Source of the DNA: Serinicoccus marinus DSM 15273
GTDB taxonomy: Bacteria; Actinomycetota; Actinomycetes; Actinomycetales; Dermatophilaceae
Direction: 5' to 3'
DNA length: 64,000 bases
Assembly: GCF_008386315.1 (NCBI RefSeq)
Contig: NZ_CP043808.1
Location: 682,001-746,000 of the forward strand
Positions 62,458 through 64,000 of the stretch are shown piece by piece (the first letter of the stretch is position 1; the number at the start of each line of letters is the position of its first letter). The notes below the pieces were generated by a model. The model saw nothing but the letters and a program-made list of their open reading frames with translations, made no database searches and was not told where the DNA came from. Made by a program: the position numbers and the translations under genes.

Positions 62458-63069
62458 TCAGGCCGGCGCCGTGCCCTCGGTGTGCCGCGCCGCGATCTCC
62501 TTGAGCGTGGTCGAGTCCAGCCCGGGCAGCTCGCGGAAGAGCGCCTCGCGGTAGTAGCGCAGCTCGGCGATGCTGTCCCGGATGTCGCCGAGCGCGCGGT
62601 GGCCGCCGGTCTTGGCGGGGGCCATGTAGTAGGCGCGGGGGTACCACCGCTTGGCCAGCTCCTTGATCGAGGAGACGTCGACGATCCGGTAGTGCAGGTG
62701 CGCGTCCAGCTCGGGCATGTCGCGCGCGAGGAAGGCACGGTCGGTGCTCACCGTGTTGCCGCCCAGCGGCGCCTTGCGCGCCTCCGGGACGTGCGCACGG
62801 ACATACTCCAGGACCTGGCGCTGCGCCTCCTCCAGGGTGATGCCGCTCTCCAGCAGGGGGAGGAGCCCGGAGGCGGTGTGCATCGTGCGCACGAAGTCGC
62901 CCATCTGCTCCAGCGCCTCGTCCGGCGGCCGGATCACCACGTCGACGCCGTCACCGAGCACGGTCAGCTCGGAGTCGGTGACGAGGCAGGCCACCTCCAC
63001 CAGCGCGTCCGCGACCGTGTCCAGGCCGGTCATCTCGCAGTCGATCCAGACGATCCGCTCACCACTCAC
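62458..63069 (-). CDS. orn: Oligoribonuclease
   Basis: Orn (203 residues), a DEDDh 3'-5' exonuclease that finishes degradation of RNA and pGpG di- to pentanucleotides. Exo I: IVWIDCEMTGLDTVADALVE (Asp, Glu). Exo II: RAFLARDMPELDAHLHYRIV. Exo III: GGHRALGDIRDSIAELRYYR (His, Asp). GNTVSTDRAF is typical. The GTG at 63069 is 7 nt after a TACCCT -10 (63077-63082 on the plus strand). It is convergent with tRNA-His and divergent from prsW. The protein is intact and of normal length. Confidence 0.97.
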   Translation of the reverse strand: MSGERIVWIDCEMTGLDTVADALVEVACLVTDSELTVLGDGVDVVIRPPDEALEQMGDFVRTMHTASGLLPLLESGITLEEAQRQVLEYVRAHVPEARKAPLGGNTVSTDRAFLARDMPELDAHLHYRIVDVSSIKELAKRWYPRAYYMAPAKTGGHRALGDIRDSIAELRYYREALFRELPGLDSTTLKEIAARHTEGTAPA

Positions 63070-63098
63070 GGCATCCAGGGTAGGCGCTCGTGTCCCGG

Positions 63099-63104
63099 TA
63101 GCCT
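63099..63104 (+). promoter_or_regulatory. -10 box of the PrsW gene
   Basis: TAGCCT ends 7 nt before the ATG at 63112, the leaderless arrangement, in the 42-bp gap shared with orn. Confidence 0.5.
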
Positions 63105-63111
63105 CAGGCCC

Positions 63112-64000
63112 ATGGTCTTCCAGCCCACGCCGCCGAGCAGCTCGCTGCCCGGCTCCTCCGCCGGCAGCGGCGCCCCCGGCACGTCCGGCGACTGGCACCA
63201 GGTGATGTCCTTCCAGCAGCCGCAGGGGCCGACGCCGCCCAACGCCACGCGGCGCCCGGTCATCCGTCGCGTGCTGCTCTGGAGCGCCGTGGTGAGCGTC
63301 TTCGGGCTGGCCGCGCTCGCCATGACCCTCATCGTCACCACGGCGGTCGGGCTGCAGGCCGCGATCCTCGGCATGTTGAGCGCCTCGCTCGCGCTGGGCA
63401 TCGTCATACCCCTCTTCATCTGGGTCGACCGGCTCGAGGCCGAGCCCGCGCGCCTGCTGTGGTTCGCCTTCCTCTGGGGCGCGCTGATCTCCACGCTCGC
63501 GGCGCTGCTGCTCAACGAGCTCGGCGTGACGGTCCTCGCGGGCACCGGGGCCGACCCGCTCGTCGCGGGCGCCGTCCTCGTGGCCCCGCTCACCGAGGAG
63601 GTCGCCAAGGGACTCGGCGTGCTGCTGATCTTCCTCTTCGCCAGGCGGGAGTTCAACGGTGTCACCGACGGCATCGTGTATGCCGGCATCGTCGCCGCGG
63701 GCTTCGCCTTCGTGGAGAACATCCTCTACCTGGGGCAGACCTTCCTCGAGGCCGGCGCCCCCGGGCTGGTCGGATTGTTCATCATGCGCTGCCTGGTCAG
63801 CCCGTTCGCCCACCCGATGTTCACCGTCTGCACCGGTCTGGCGCTCGGGCTGGTCGCCCACCGTCGCCGGGCCAGCTCCGCCTGGGTCGTGCTCGTCGGT
63901 CTGGCGTGCGCGGTCTTCCTGCACGCGCTGTTCAACTACAGCGCGGTCGCCGCCTCGGAGTACTACCTCGTGCTCTTCCTCGTCGTCCAGGTCCCGCTCT
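63112..64000 (+). CDS. PrsW family intramembrane metalloprotease (partial)
   Basis: The first 296 residues of a PrsW-type protease, which cleaves membrane-bound anti-sigma factors or related substrates within the membrane. A cytoplasmic Pro/Ser/Gly-rich head (residues 1-50, SSSLPGSSAGSGAPGTSGDW) precedes helices VSVFGLAALAMTLIVTTAVG and LGIVIPLFIWVDRLEAEPAR. The active-site motifs are LVAPLTEEVAKGLGVLLIFL (E-E-x-x-K), GFAFVENILYLGQTFLE (E-N), MRCLVSPFAHPMFTVCTGLA (His) and FLHALFNYSAV (His), all as in the PF13367 family. The gene is cut by the right edge. It is divergent from orn. Confidence 0.93.
   Translation, partial: MVFQPTPPSSSLPGSSAGSGAPGTSGDWHQVMSFQQPQGPTPPNATRRPVIRRVLLWSAVVSVFGLAALAMTLIVTTAVGLQAAILGMLSASLALGIVIPLFIWVDRLEAEPARLLWFAFLWGALISTLAALLLNELGVTVLAGTGADPLVAGAVLVAPLTEEVAKGLGVLLIFLFARREFNGVTDGIVYAGIVAAGFAFVENILYLGQTFLEAGAPGLVGLFIMRCLVSPFAHPMFTVCTGLALGLVAHRRRASSAWVVLVGLACAVFLHALFNYSAVAASEYYLVLFLVVQVPL

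Overview
The window is chromosomal DNA from a very GC-rich actinobacterium. Genes are dense, GTG starts are common, many promoters sit directly at the start codon, and the neighbourhoods (mnmA next to a cysteine desulfurase, then ligA and gatCAB; murI, MBL, rph and rdgB; thrC-thrB; kbl-tdh) are typical of Actinobacteria. Gene content and the strikingly repeated word GGTATGCC/GGCATACC suggest the Intrasporangiaceae/Ornithinimicrobiaceae neighbourhood, but that is inference. No phage, transposase, integrase, rRNA or CRISPR array was found.

Layout. 0-5 kb: glgX (cut by the left edge), a family 2 glycosyltransferase, a YbjN-like protein and an enoyl-CoA hydratase. 4.6-7.6 kb: a self-regulated PadR/HAAS pair, then etfB-etfA. 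7.8-14.8 kb: a tRNA-thiolation pair (cysteine desulfurase, mnmA), a DUF1345 protein, a MetE-like protein, a small membrane protein and ligA. 15-18.6 kb: an MFS exporter, a membrane-anchored glutaredoxin, a DUF421 remnant, an FMN reductase and an unknown protein. 18.9-23.3 kb: gatC-gatA-gatB and a D-2-hydroxyacid dehydrogenase. 23.4-29.7 kb: a large secreted subtilase with cell-wall-binding repeats, a SixA-like phosphatase and an ABC-2 exporter. 29.7-34.2 kb: a KARI-like protein divergent from ilvE, a glycosylase-like protein, a guanidine-III riboswitch with its SMR exporter, and an FAH-family enzyme. 34.2-50 kb: the usual actinobacterial murI-MBL-rph-rdgB cluster, here pulled apart by two toxin-antitoxin modules, a phosphate permease, two CNNM proteins, a sulfite-oxidase-like enzyme, an MFS exporter, a MocR/YczE pair and three gene remnants (counting DUF421). 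50-64 kb: thrC-thrB, tRNA-Leu, bcp, a CopB ATPase with a CsoR-type operator, kbl-tdh, a Nudix-kinase fusion, tRNA-Lys, tRNA-His, a YihY protein, orn and a PrsW protease (cut by the right edge).

Cross-cutting features. (1) The heptamer GTATGCC/GGCATAC occurs about 76 times by hand count, against about six expected from composition. It falls in every reading frame and forces otherwise rare codons. (2) Three families of short intergenic repeats are present: a 71-bp inverted-repeat element in four same-orientation copies, a 51-52 bp tandem repeat at two loci, and a ~26-bp repeat in tandem at five loci. (3) At least fifteen genes carry a TAnnnT-like -10 box ending 6-8 nt before the start codon, so leaderless mRNAs are probably common. 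(4) Ten otherwise intact genes carry a single-base frameshift, mostly in G/C runs. This looks more like sequence error than biology, and protein lengths should be read with that in mind.

The strongest regulatory finds are the guanidine-III riboswitch (both helices conserved) and dyads at the padR, etfBA, ilvE, mocR/yczE, copB and antitoxin promoters.
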